The notes: generated by a model from the sequence alone, not told the origin. Shown: positions 1 through 5,956, counted from the first letter of the stretch. The stretch: 6,026 nt of DNA from an uncultured Oscillospiraceae bacterium (GCA_947628265.1 CANQZF010000113.1:1-6026); one strand, 5' to 3'. A program made the numbers and translations.

Positions 1-215
1 ACGCCCAGGCGCGGCGGCTGAAAATCCGCGTGAAGGGAGCGGATGGGAAAATCTACCTGGCCCACACCCTCAACAACACCTGCGTGGCCCCGCCCCGGAT
101 GCTCATCGCCCTTTTGGAAAACAACCTCTCCGCCGACGGGTCCGTCCGGATCCCGGAGGTCCTGCGCCCCTACATGGGCGGCAAGGAGCGGCTGGAGAAG
201 GCCCCTAAAGTCTGA
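1..215 (+). CDS. serS: Seryl-tRNA synthetase, C-terminal end (5' truncated by window)
   Basis: Seryl-tRNA synthetase charges tRNA-Ser with serine in the cytoplasm through a seryl-adenylate. Only the last 70 residues or so are present; the frame is open from base 3 back to the window edge, so the gene starts upstream. The segment begins AQARRLKIRV, matching the family's FQARR-type stretch. It continues with HTLNN and a class II motif 3 region ending in PPRMLIALLENN, which holds the motif 3 arginine and the closing glutamate. It ends with the very typical GSVRIPEVLRPYMGG signature. The stop is TGA at 213-215. The in-frame GTG at 30 is internal and not a start. The next gene follows after 32 bases on the same strand, with no terminator-like hairpin between. 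The identification is by recognition of conserved family sequence and is firm despite truncation. Confidence 0.95.
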   Translation, partial: AQARRLKIRVKGADGKIYLAHTLNNTCVAPPRMLIALLENNLSADGSVRIPEVLRPYMGGKERLEKAPKV

Positions 216-247
216 AAAAATAAATTAATATAAGGAGGAACCCCAAA
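216..247 (+). promoter_or_regulatory. AT-rich leader with strong ribosome binding site
   Basis: This short gap is markedly AT-rich (AAAAAATAAATTAATATAA) in an otherwise GC-rich region. It ends in a near-consensus Shine-Dalgarno AAGGAGG at 232-238, nine bases before the ATG at 248. The TAATAT at 226-231 resembles a -10 box, but no matching -35 lies about 17 bases upstream, so a promoter here is only possible. The ribosome binding site is clear. Confidence 0.5.
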
Positions 248-592
248 ATGAAAGCAATATGGAAGATCCTGATGGGCGCTGCCGCCGTGGCCGCCGTCGC
301 CCCCTACAGCGTCAAGAAGGACGAGGAGACCGGCGCGGTGGAGGTCAAGTCCGTCACCTGGAAGGCCACCTACACGAAAAACGGCGACGACCGCCACGTG
401 GAGCTAAAGCTCCTCCCCGCTTTGCAGAGGGACACCGTCTGCGAGTGCGAGTGTGAGGACGAGGACTGCTGCTGTGACGACGAGTGCCGCTGTGAGGAGA
501 CGCCCGAGGACGAGGACGAGGGCATCACCATCGACGTCACCGTGGAGCCCGAAGAGCCCGCCCCCGAAGAGCCCAAGCCCGAAGAGGCGTAA
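248..592 (+). CDS. Unrecognised small protein with hydrophobic N-terminus and acidic Cys-cluster tail
   Basis: I do not recognise this 114-residue protein as a named family. Residues 1-20 are a Lys-containing start followed by an Ala/Val-rich hydrophobic stretch ending AAVAPY, which could be a weak signal or membrane anchor. Residues 21-63 look like a small folded region containing VKSVTWKATYTKNG and VELKLLPAL. Residues 65-82 hold eight cysteines (65, 67, 69, 74, 75, 76, 80, 82) set among Asp and Glu. From residue 65 to the end, 24 of 50 residues are acidic and two are basic, and the C-terminus is a Pro-Glu repeat. Such a cluster could bind metal, but this is inference. The start is supported by AAGGAGG nine bases upstream. 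mscL follows 27 bases later on the same strand. The N-terminal half looks like an ordinary coding sequence, so the gene is probably real, although the acidic tail is low complexity. Confidence 0.8.
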   Translation: MKAIWKILMGAAAVAAVAPYSVKKDEETGAVEVKSVTWKATYTKNGDDRHVELKLLPALQRDTVCECECEDEDCCCDDECRCEETPEDEDEGITIDVTVEPEEPAPEEPKPEEA

Positions 593-619
593 ATTGACGG
601 CGAAAAGGAGCGTACATAC

Positions 620-1012
620 ATGAAAAAATTTCTCAATGAGTTCAAGGCCTTCGCCATGCGCGGCAACGTCATGGACCTGGCCGTGGGCGTTATCGTTGGC
701 GGAGCCTTCTCCAACATCACAAACTCCCTCATCAACGACATCATCATGCCCATCATCGGCATCTTCATCGGCGAGAACACCTTCGCGTCCCTGAGCTTCA
801 ACATCGGTTCCGCCACCGTCATGCTGGGGAACTTCATCCAGGCCATCGTGAACTTCATCATCCTGGCCTTCGTGGTGTTCTGCATGGTCAAGGCCATGAA
901 CAAGCTCCACCGCAAGGAGGAGACGCCCCCCGCGCCCCCCGCTCCCCCGGAGCCCAGCAAGGAGGAGGTCCTGCTCACCGAGATCCGGGATCTGCTGGCC
1001 CAGAAAAAGTAA
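620..1012 (+). CDS. mscL: Large-conductance mechanosensitive channel MscL
   Basis: MscL forms a homopentameric inner-membrane pore that opens under membrane tension and releases solutes during hypo-osmotic shock. The protein has 130 residues, close to the E. coli length of 136. The amphipathic N-terminal helix MKKFLNEFKAFAMRGNVMDLAVGVIVG is the family hallmark, with the pore-lining first membrane helix running roughly from residue 16 to 48. A short extracellular loop spans about 50-67. The second helix spans about 68-93 and is followed by the basic NKLHRK. A Pro-rich linker then leads to the conserved cytoplasmic bundle helix KEEVLLTEIRDLL near the C-terminus. The stretch from the end of helix 1 into helix 2 is about seven residues shorter than in E. 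coli. An AAGGAG at 605-610, nine bases before the ATG, sets the start. rsmG begins one base after the TAA stop, so the two are probably co-transcribed. Confidence 0.98.
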   Translation: MKKFLNEFKAFAMRGNVMDLAVGVIVGGAFSNITNSLINDIIMPIIGIFIGENTFASLSFNIGSATVMLGNFIQAIVNFIILAFVVFCMVKAMNKLHRKEETPPAPPAPPEPSKEEVLLTEIRDLLAQKK

Positions 1013-1013
1013 A

Positions 1014-1721
1014 ATGCTGGAAGAAATACTTGCCGGGGGCTTTCAAGCCCTCGGCATCCCCCTGCCCGAGGGGGCCCCGGCCCTCTATCGGGCGTACCTG
1101 ACGGCGCTGGCGGCGGCCAACCGGGACTTCAACCTCACCGCCATCGAGACGGAGGAGGGCGCCGCGCGGCTCCACATCCTGGACTCCGCCGCCGTTTTAA
1201 AGGCCGCCGATCTGCGGGGAAAGACCGTCCTGGACGTGGGCACCGGCGGGGGCCTTCCCGGTCTCGCCGTCGCCATCGCGGAGCCCTCCGCAAAAGTGAC
1301 GCTTTTAGACGCCACGGAGAAGAAGATCCGGTTTTTGGAGGACTTTTCCAAAAGCGCCGGCATCGGCGTTCAGTGTGTCGCCGCCCGGGCCGAGGAGCTG
1401 GGGCACGACCCGGAGTACCGGGAGCGCTTCGACGCCGTCGTCTCCCGGGCCGTGGCGCGGCTTCGGGTCCTGGCGGAGCTGTGCCTACCCTTCGTCAAAG
1501 TGGGGGGCGTCTTTTTGGCCATGAAGGCGGAGGACTCCGACGAGGAGATCGCCGAGGCCGAGAACGCCCTGAACACCCTGGGGGCGCGGCTTCGGGACGT
1601 ATACGAGTACGTCATCCCAGGTACAGACGTGACCCGCCGGGTGGCGGTCGTGGAAAAGCTCGCCCCCACCCCGGAAAAATACCCCCGCCGCTGGGCGGCG
1701 ATGCAAAAGAAACCTCTCTGA
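1014..1721 (+). CDS. rsmG: 16S rRNA (guanine-527-N7)-methyltransferase RsmG
   Basis: RsmG (GidB) uses S-adenosylmethionine to methylate N7 of G527 in the 530 loop of 16S rRNA; in several bacteria its loss gives low-level streptomycin resistance. The 235-residue protein has the usual length. The NLTAI motif lies at residues 40-44 and H54 with LDS at 56-58. The Rossmann SAM-binding loop DVGTGGGLPG is at 74-83, an acidic D99 ends the second strand, RAE is at 125-127, and SRAVA at 144-148. The C-terminus KYPRRWAAMQKKPL resembles the family's usual YPR...KKPL ending but lacks the common Gly-Thr-Pro. The ATG lies one base after the mscL stop with no clear Shine-Dalgarno of its own, which suggests translational coupling. 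The stop is TGA at 1719-1721; mfd starts about 70 bases on. Confidence 0.98.
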   Translation: MLEEILAGGFQALGIPLPEGAPALYRAYLTALAAANRDFNLTAIETEEGAARLHILDSAAVLKAADLRGKTVLDVGTGGGLPGLAVAIAEPSAKVTLLDATEKKIRFLEDFSKSAGIGVQCVAARAEELGHDPEYRERFDAVVSRAVARLRVLAELCLPFVKVGGVFLAMKAEDSDEEIAEAENALNTLGARLRDVYEYVIPGTDVTRRVAVVEKLAPTPEKYPRRWAAMQKKPL

Positions 1722-1745
1722 ATTTGAAAAAAGCTTGTCGAACAC

Positions 1746-1766
1746 CCCCGATACGCCGTATCGGGG
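1746..1766 (+). promoter_or_regulatory. Perfect hairpin between rsmG and mfd
   Basis: The arms CCCCGATAC (1746-1754) and GTATCGGGG (1758-1766) are exact complements around a 3-base loop, GCC. It is the only strong structure in the 68-base spacer. The sequence after it, CATTTCGG, is not a uridine run, so it is not a canonical intrinsic terminator, although an A-run at 1727-1732 lies upstream. It could be a weak terminator, an attenuator, or an RNA-stability element ending just 11 bases before the mfd Shine-Dalgarno. The structure is seen; its function is not known. Confidence 0.5.
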
Positions 1767-1777
1767 CATTTCGGCGT

Positions 1778-1785
1778 GGAGTGAT
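1778..1785 (+). promoter_or_regulatory. mfd ribosome binding site that decides the start
   Basis: GGAGTGAT at 1778-1785 resembles the anti-Shine-Dalgarno complement GGAGGTGAT with one G missing. The GGAG core lies eight bases before GTG at 1790 but 14 before ATG at 1796, and it overlaps a further in-frame GTG at 1781. Spacing favours GTG 1790; the ATG remains possible and would shorten the protein by two residues. Confidence 0.5.
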
Positions 1786-1789
1786 AGCT

Positions 1790-4700
1790 GTGTCAATGGA
1801 AGTATTAACCAAATCTATCGTCGGCGAGGAGTCGGTACAGCGGATCCTCACGGCCATCGACGCCGGGAGGTGCCCGGCGCTTCTTTCCGGGGCCGGCGCT
1901 CTGCCCCGGGCCCACGCGGCGGCGGCGGTCTATTTGAGCTGTTCCCGGCCCCTGCTGGCGCTGTGCGCCGACGAGGGGGAGGTCCGGCGGATGGCCGAGG
2001 ACCTGGCGGCCTTCACCGGGGCGGAGCCCATGGAGCTGGCGGCCCGGGACTTCGTCTTTCACAACGTGGAGGGCGTCAGCCGGGACGGGGAGCGCCGTCG
2101 CCTTGCGGTGCTGTACCGCCTGAGGTTGGAGCCCCGGCCCATCGTCGTGGCCACCCCGGACGCCCTGATGCAGCGGACCATGCCCCCGGACATTTTGGAG
2201 CGCCTCACCCTGGAGCTGAAGGTGGGCGGCGCCGGGGAGCCCGGAAAGATCGCCGCGACCCTCATCGAGGCGGGCTACGAGCGGACGGAGCAGGTGGAGG
2301 GCGCGGGCCAGTTCGCCCTGCGGGGCGGGATCTTGGACGTCTTCTCCCCGGCCTACGACTACCCGGTGCGGTGCGAGTTCTGGGGCGACGAGATCGACGC
2401 CATGGGGTATTTCGACGTCTCCAGCCAGCGGCGGGTGGAGAATGTGGAGTCCTGCCTCATCCTCCCGGCCCGGGAGGCCCCCGTCCCCGCCGCCGTGGGG
2501 GGCGTGGAGGGCCTTTGCGCCCGGATGGACGACTACGGAAAGCGGCTTTTGCGGCGAAAGAGCGTCCGGCGGGAGCTTTTGGAGACGGTTTTGGCGGATT
2601 TAAACCGGGTGAAGGAGGGCCGGGCCCTGCCGGCCTCCGATAAATACCTGGACCTTATGTTTGACCCCGCCACGGCCCTGGACTACCTGCCCCGGGACAC
2701 CGTGGTGGTGATGTGTGAGCCCTCGCGCCTTTCCGAGCGGGCGAAAAACTACGTCTGGCAGCTGGGGCAGGATCTCACCAGCCTTAAGGAGTCCAACGTC
2801 ATGGAGGGGGAGCCGGACCGGCTCATCGAGCCCTGGGAGTCGGCGGTGGAGCGGCTTTCGGACTTCCCGGTGGTGATGATGGCCAGCTTCACCGCCTCCC
2901 AGTACCCCCTGCGGCCCAGGACGCTCTCGACGCTGACGGCCAAGCAGCTGCCAAGCTACGGCGGGAGCCTGGAGACGGCGGCTTCTGACATCGCCCACTA
3001 CAAAAAAACCGGCTCCGGCGTGGTGGTGCTGGCGAGGGATAAGCGCCGGGCCGAGATTTTAAAGGAATTTTTAGACGGGAAAAAGATCGCCACGGCCTTT
3101 GACTTTGACCTTGCCGCCCTCCCGGGACCCGGCAGCTGCGTCATCGCCGTGGGGGCGCTGTCGGCGGGGCTGGAGTACCCGGAGATGAAGCTGGCCGTCA
3201 TCACCGAGGGCCAGATTTCCCAGGGCCTCTTCCGCCGGAAATCCAGAAAGAAGCTGCCCTCCAACCGGCAGAAGCTGGACAGCTTCACCGACCTCTCCCC
3301 CGGGGACCTGGTGGTCCACGAGGCCTACGGCATCGGGCGCTTCGCGGGGCTTGTGAAGCGGGACGTGGACGGGGTGCAGAAGGACTATATCAAGATCGCC
3401 TACGCCGGGACGGACTCCCTCTACATCCCCGCCACCCAGCTGGACGCCGTTTCCAAATACATCGGCGCCGGGGAGGACGCGCCGGTGAAGCTCTCCAAGC
3501 TGGGCGGCGGCGACTGGGCCAGGACCAAGAGCCGCGCCAAGGCCGCCGTAAAGGACCTGGCCGACGGGCTCATCCGCCTCCAGGCCGAGCGGCAAAAGGC
3601 CACGGGCCACGCCTTTCCCCCGGACACCCCCTGGCAGAGGGAGTTTGAGGACAACTTTGAGTATCAGGAGACCGACGACCAGCTCCGGGCCGTCCGGGAG
3701 ATCAAGGCCGATATGGAAAACCCCGTCCCCATGGACAGGCTTCTCTGCGGCGACGTGGGCTACGGCAAGACAGAGGTGGCCCTGCGGGCCGTGATGAAGT
3801 GCGTCATGGACGGGCGTCAGGCGGCCATTTTAGTCCCCACAACCGTCCTCGCCCAGCAGCACTACCAGACGGCGGCCCGACGCTTTGACGGCTTTCCCGT
3901 GTCCATCGAGGTCCTGAGCCGCTTCCGATCCCCCGCCCAGGTAAAAAAGGCCCTCCAGGGGGTGGAGGACGGCAGTGTGGACATCGTCATCGGCACCCAC
4001 AAGCTATTGCAGAAGGACGTACATTTCAAAAGATTGGGGCTTTTGGTGGTGGACGAGGAGCAGCGCTTCGGCGTCCAGCACAAGGAGCGGCTCAAGGAGC
4101 TGGCCCGCCAGGTGGACGTGCTGACACTCTCTGCCACGCCCATCCCCCGGACCCTCAACATGGCCCTCTCCGGCGTGCGGGATATGTCCACCATCGAGGA
4201 GCCGCCCTCTGACCGCCAGCCGGTGCAGACCTACGTCATGGAGCATGACTGGGGCGTGCTGGCCGACGCCATCCGCCGGGAGGTGGGCCGGGGCGGGCAG
4301 GTCTATTACCTGCACAACCGGGTGGACAACATCGAGCGCACGGCCATGCGGATCCGGGAGCTGGTGGAGGGCGTGAACATCGCCGTGGCCCACGGGAAGA
4401 TGGACGAGGAGCAGCTGGGCGCGGTGATGGAGGCCATGCAGGCCGGGGATATCCAGGTGCTCGTCTGCACCACCATCATCGAGACGGGCATCGACATCCC
4501 CAACGTGAACACGCTGATCATCGAGGACGCGGACAAGATGGGCCTGGCGCAGCTGCACCAGATCCGGGGCCGGGTGGGCCGCTCCAGCCGCCGGGCCTTC
4601 GCCTATTTCACCTTCAAGCGGGACAAGGTGCTCACCGAGGTGGCGGAAAAACGCCTGTCCGCCATCCGGGAGTTTGCCGAGTTCAACTCCGGCTTCAAGA

Positions 4701-5287
4701 TCGCCATGCGCGACCTGGAGATCCGCGGCGCGGGGAACCTGCTGGGCGCGGAGCAGTCCGGCCACATGATGAGCGTGGGGTACGACATGTACCTAAAGCT
4801 CCTGGAGGAGGCCGTCCACGAGGAGAAGGGCGAGCGGGTGCCGGTGATGCCCGAGTGCTCCGCAGACCTGGCCGTCTCCGCCAACATCCCGGAGACCTAT
4901 GTCCGGAGCGCCGAACAGCGGATGGACCTCTACCGCCGGATCGCCCACATCCGCACCGAGGAGGACGCCGACGACATGACCGACGAGCTCATCGACCGCT
5001 TCGGGGACCCGCCCCCGGGGGTGAACGCCCTCATCCACATCGCCCTTTTGCGGGGCGAGGCGGCGGACACCGGCATTTCGGAGATCAGCCAGAAGCAGGG
5101 CCGGGTCATCTTCAACCTCCGGGAGTTTGAGATGGAGCGCGTAAGCCGCCTCTACGCCCTCCCGAAGTACAAGGGCCGGGTGAAGATCGAGGCCGGCCTC
5201 AAGCCCGCCATCTCCCTGAAGCTCAATCCCAACGAGCGCGTCCTCAACGCCGCCGTGGCGTTTGTGAGGGATTATAAGAATGCGTAG
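1790..5287 (+). CDS. mfd: Transcription-repair coupling factor Mfd
   Basis: Mfd is a dsDNA translocase that removes RNA polymerase stalled at DNA lesions and recruits UvrA to start nucleotide excision repair. The protein is complete at 1165 residues, a typical length. A UvrB-like N-terminal module includes QFALRGGILDVF at about 174-185. Aligned by eye to the E. coli UvrA-binding residues, R178 and R194 are kept and F185 is replaced by W198. The RNA polymerase interaction domain (about 502-570) begins GDLVVHEAYGIGRF. The RecG-like translocase carries Q631 in a Q-motif-like ETDDQ, Walker A GDVGYGKT at 654-661, DEEQ at 755-758, SATPIPRT from 781, motif VI RGRVGR at 926-931, and a TRG-type segment at about 957-992 containing RDLEIRGAGNLLG. 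The C-terminal regulatory domain runs from about 1005. GTG 1790 was chosen for ribosome binding site spacing; ATG 1796 is the alternative. The frame stays open back to 1373, but that part overlaps rsmG and does not encode Mfd-like sequence. Confidence 0.97.
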   Translation: MSMEVLTKSIVGEESVQRILTAIDAGRCPALLSGAGALPRAHAAAAVYLSCSRPLLALCADEGEVRRMAEDLAAFTGAEPMELAARDFVFHNVEGVSRDGERRRLAVLYRLRLEPRPIVVATPDALMQRTMPPDILERLTLELKVGGAGEPGKIAATLIEAGYERTEQVEGAGQFALRGGILDVFSPAYDYPVRCEFWGDEIDAMGYFDVSSQRRVENVESCLILPAREAPVPAAVGGVEGLCARMDDYGKRLLRRKSVRRELLETVLADLNRVKEGRALPASDKYLDLMFDPATALDYLPRDTVVVMCEPSRLSERAKNYVWQLGQDLTSLKESNVMEGEPDRLIEPWESAVERLSDFPVVMMASFTASQYPLRPRTLSTLTAKQLPSYGGSLETAASDIAHYKKTGSGVVVLARDKRRAEILKEFLDGKKIATAFDFDLAALPGPGSCVIAVGALSAGLEYPEMKLAVITEGQISQGLFRRKSRKKLPSNRQKLDSFTDLSPGDLVVHEAYGIGRFAGLVKRDVDGVQKDYIKIAYAGTDSLYIPATQLDAVSKYIGAGEDAPVKLSKLGGGDWARTKSRAKAAVKDLADGLIRLQAERQKATGHAFPPDTPWQREFEDNFEYQETDDQLRAVREIKADMENPVPMDRLLCGDVGYGKTEVALRAVMKCVMDGRQAAILVPTTVLAQQHYQTAARRFDGFPVSIEVLSRFRSPAQVKKALQGVEDGSVDIVIGTHKLLQKDVHFKRLGLLVVDEEQRFGVQHKERLKELARQVDVLTLSATPIPRTLNMALSGVRDMSTIEEPPSDRQPVQTYVMEHDWGVLADAIRREVGRGGQVYYLHNRVDNIERTAMRIRELVEGVNIAVAHGKMDEEQLGAVMEAMQAGDIQVLVCTTIIETGIDIPNVNTLIIEDADKMGLAQLHQIRGRVGRSSRRAFAYFTFKRDKVLTEVAEKRLSAIREFAEFNSGFKIAMRDLEIRGAGNLLGAEQSGHMMSVGYDMYLKLLEEAVHEEKGERVPVMPECSADLAVSANIPETYVRSAEQRMDLYRRIAHIRTEEDADDMTDELIDRFGDPPPGVNALIHIALLRGEAADTGISEISQKQGRVIFNLREFEMERVSRLYALPKYKGRVKIEAGLKPAISLKLNPNERVLNAAVAFVRDYKNA

Positions 5288-5302
5288 GGGCCCTCCGGGG
5301 GG

Positions 5303-5332
5303 TTTAAAAGGGATGCCGCCCTTTTGGGCGGC
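5303..5332 (+). terminator. Possible terminator hairpin after mfd
   Basis: GCCGCCC (5315-5321) and GGGCGGC (5326-5332) pair perfectly around a TTTT loop, starting 27 bases after the mfd stop. A competing pairing exists between AAAAGGG (5306-5312) and CCCTTTT (5319-5325). No T-run follows directly; only CTACTTTCCGCTCTTT lies downstream. It may act as a weak or factor-assisted terminator, or be another relic of the repeat block. Confidence 0.35.
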
Positions 5333-5373
5333 GGGATCTACTTTCCGCTCTTTGGTTTCGCCCCCCCCTCTCT

Positions 5374-5408
5374 CCGTAGGGGCCGCCGCCCTCGGCGGCC
5401 CGTCCCTC
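5374..5408 (+). repeat. Short hairpin repeat, GTAGGGGCC family, copy 1
   Basis: This 35-base unit starts CCGTAGGGGCCGC and ends GGCGGCCCGTCCCTC. Its centre is a perfect 8-bp stem, GGCCGCCG (5381-5388) with CGGCGGCC (5393-5400), around a 4-base loop. The same ends and spacing recur at 5445-5479. It looks like a REP-type intergenic palindrome. From memory such GTAGGGGC repeats are frequent in Oscillospiraceae, but the family name is not known to me. Confidence 0.7.
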
Positions 5409-5444
5409 AATTTTCATACGGTCCCAAATCAACGCGCAATGTCC

Positions 5445-5479
5445 CCGTAGGGGCCGCACATCTGGGCGGCCCGTCCCTC
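5445..5479 (+). repeat. Short hairpin repeat, GTAGGGGCC family, copy 2
   Basis: This second unit has the same length and the same conserved ends as the copy at 5374-5408. Its stem is 7 bp, GGGCCGC (5451-5457) with GCGGCCC (5466-5472). The loop sequence differs completely (ACATCTGG against CCCT plus flanks). Conserved stems with a divergent loop are what a dispersed palindromic repeat would show. Confidence 0.7.
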
Positions 5480-5508
5480 CGATACGCGTACGCCTCCCGA
5501 AAACGGTT

Positions 5509-5532
5509 TTCGCCGCAAAATTTTGCGACGAA
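5509..5532. repeat. AT-centred palindrome, copy 1 (one mismatch)
   Basis: TTCGCCGCAAAA (5509-5520) is followed directly by TTTTGCGACGAA (5521-5532). The arms are complementary except for one C/A mismatch. The second copy at 5897-5921 restores the pairing with TTTTGCGGCGAA. Confidence 0.7.
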
Positions 5533-5564
5533 TGATTTAATGTGCGGCGCAGCCGCTCCTTTTT

Positions 5565-5692
5565 GCCCTCCCCGCAGGGCGGGGAGGGGCAGGGGTGAGG
5601 TGGGAGGCCGAAGGATTTTGAGCGCTCAGATAAACGCACCCTCTCACCTCATCCGTCGCTACGCGCCACCTTCCCCGCCCTGCGGGGAAGGC
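5565..5692. repeat. Inverted-repeat (MITE-like) element 1
   Basis: The outer ends GCC...GGC (5565-5567 and 5690-5692) belong to arms of about 40-50 bases in inverted orientation. Each arm begins with a perfect 10-bp hairpin with a 3-nt loop: CCCTCCCCGC/GCGGGGAGGG at 5566-5588 and CCTTCCCCGC/GCGGGGAAGG at 5669-5691. Inside these, GGTGAGGTGGGAGG on the left matches CCTCTCACCTCATC on the right in reverse. The core of about 30 bases holds GAAGGATTTTGAGCGCTCAG. The right arm carries extra bases around TCGCTACGC that are absent from the left. No protein is encoded, so it is either a non-autonomous element or a REP doublet; which one is unresolved. Confidence 0.7.
5577..5595 (+). other. G-quadruplex motif in left arm of element 1
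   Basis: Four G-runs (5577-5579, 5581-5584, 5586-5589, 5592-5595) are separated by loops of 1, 1 and 2 bases. This fits the canonical G3+ N1-7 pattern on the + strand. The first three runs are also the 3' arm of the 10-bp hairpin at 5566-5588, so the two folds compete. Confidence 0.6.
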
Positions 5693-5702
5693 TAAAAAGG
5701 TT

Positions 5703-5726
5703 GCGGCTTCGCCGCCATTTTAAAAG
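5703..5726 (+). repeat. Mini-hairpin plus TTTTAAAAG leader of element 2
   Basis: GCGGC-TTC-GCCGC (5703-5715) is followed by CATTTTAAAAG and then the left arm of element 2. The same order occurs at 5933-5957 (GCGGC-GCA-GCCGC, TCC, TTTTAAAAG, left arm) and, without the AAAA, at 5544-5565. The leader is therefore a repeated module that travels with the left arm. Confidence 0.6.
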
Positions 5727-5826
5727 CCCCTCCCTCTGGGAGGGGGCAGGGGGTGGGGGTATGGTCGGATATACGGACCCACCCTGCCCATCGCTGCGCT
5801 CGGGCACCCCTCCCGGAGGGAGGGGC
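5726..5826. repeat. Inverted-repeat (MITE-like) element 2, diverged subfamily
   Basis: The outer 10 bases GCCCCTCCCT (5726-5735) and AGGGAGGGGC (5817-5826) are perfect inverted repeats. Each end is also its own hairpin: CCCCTCCC with GGGAGGGG around TCT (5727-5745) and the same 8-bp stem around GGA (5807-5825). The plan is that of element 1, but the stems lack the CCCCGC block and the core (GTATGGTCGGATATACGG) is different. The right arm again carries an extra TCGCTGCGC segment. This looks like a second subfamily of the same element. Confidence 0.7.
5738..5759 (+). other. G-quadruplex motif in left arm of element 2
   Basis: G-runs at 5738-5740, 5742-5746, 5749-5753 and 5755-5759 are separated by loops of 1, 2 and 1 bases. 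By run length and loop size this is the strongest of the three motifs. The first two runs are shared with the hairpin at 5727-5745. Confidence 0.65.
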
Positions 5827-5857
5827 AATTTGGGCGCCGGCCCATTTCCGGTTGGTC

Positions 5858-5883
5858 GATGGTGCGGTAGAAAACGCACCGTC
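5858..5883 (+). repeat. Hairpin flanking the second direct repeat
   Basis: GATGGTGCG (5858-5866) pairs with CGCACCGTC (5875-5883), nine pairs including one T/G wobble, around the 8-base loop GTAGAAAA. It ends at the left edge of the second 140-bp repeat. The AACGCACC in its 3' arm also occurs at 5633-5640, just after the first copy. Confidence 0.45.
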
Positions 5884-5896
5884 CCCGGAAAAGGTT

Positions 5897-5921
5897 TTCG
5901 CCGCAAAATTTTTGCGGCGAA
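5897..5921. repeat. AT-centred perfect palindrome, copy 2
   Basis: TTCGCCGCAAAA (5897-5908) and TTTTGCGGCGAA (5910-5921) are exact inverted repeats around a single T. As RNA this would form a 12-bp stem with a tight turn, or a duplex between two molecules; as DNA it could be a dimeric protein site. Confidence 0.7.
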
Positions 5922-5956
5922 TGATTTAATGTGCGGCGCAGCCGCTCCTTTTAAAA

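Larger units (their letters stand above)
5496..5634 (+). repeat. About 140-bp direct repeat unit, copy 1
   Basis: This unit matches 5884-6026 along its whole length. By eye there are about seven substitutions and two short indels. It contains, in order, a 24-base near-palindrome, the conserved AATGATTTAATGTGCGGCGC, a GCGGC-GCA-GCCGC mini-hairpin, and the left arm of an inverted-repeat element. It ends with a conserved tail GAAGGATTTTGAGCGCTCAG. The two copies are separated by about 250 bases of related but different repeats. Confidence 0.85.

Noticed and set aside
370..978. Long minus-strand open frames opposite the small acidic gene and mscL
   Set aside because: They are antisense to confidently identified coding sequence, encode Ser- or Val/Asp-rich low-complexity strings and span a gene boundary.
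1736..1754. LexA/DinR SOS box around CGAAC upstream of mfd
   Set aside because: Only one half-site is present; the second GTTCG half does not occur at the required spacing.
1724..1755. Promoter for mfd with TTGAAA at 1724-1729
   Set aside because: No acceptable -10 box lies 16-18 bases downstream; the best candidate, GATACG, is about 20 bases away and inside the hairpin stem.
1373..1789. Open frame upstream of and continuous with mfd, which would add about 139 residues
   Set aside because: It lies inside rsmG in another frame, gives Arg/Gly/Pro-rich sequence unlike any Mfd N-terminus, and the clear ribosome binding site is at 1778-1785.
4004..5410. Long minus-strand open frames opposite the 3' half of mfd
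   Set aside because: They are shadows of GC-rich codon use in mfd; the products are His/Leu/Gly-rich with no domain I recognise.
5304..5906. Open frames within the repeat block on both strands
   Set aside because: They run across inverted repeats, have Pro/Arg-rich products and no ribosome binding site.
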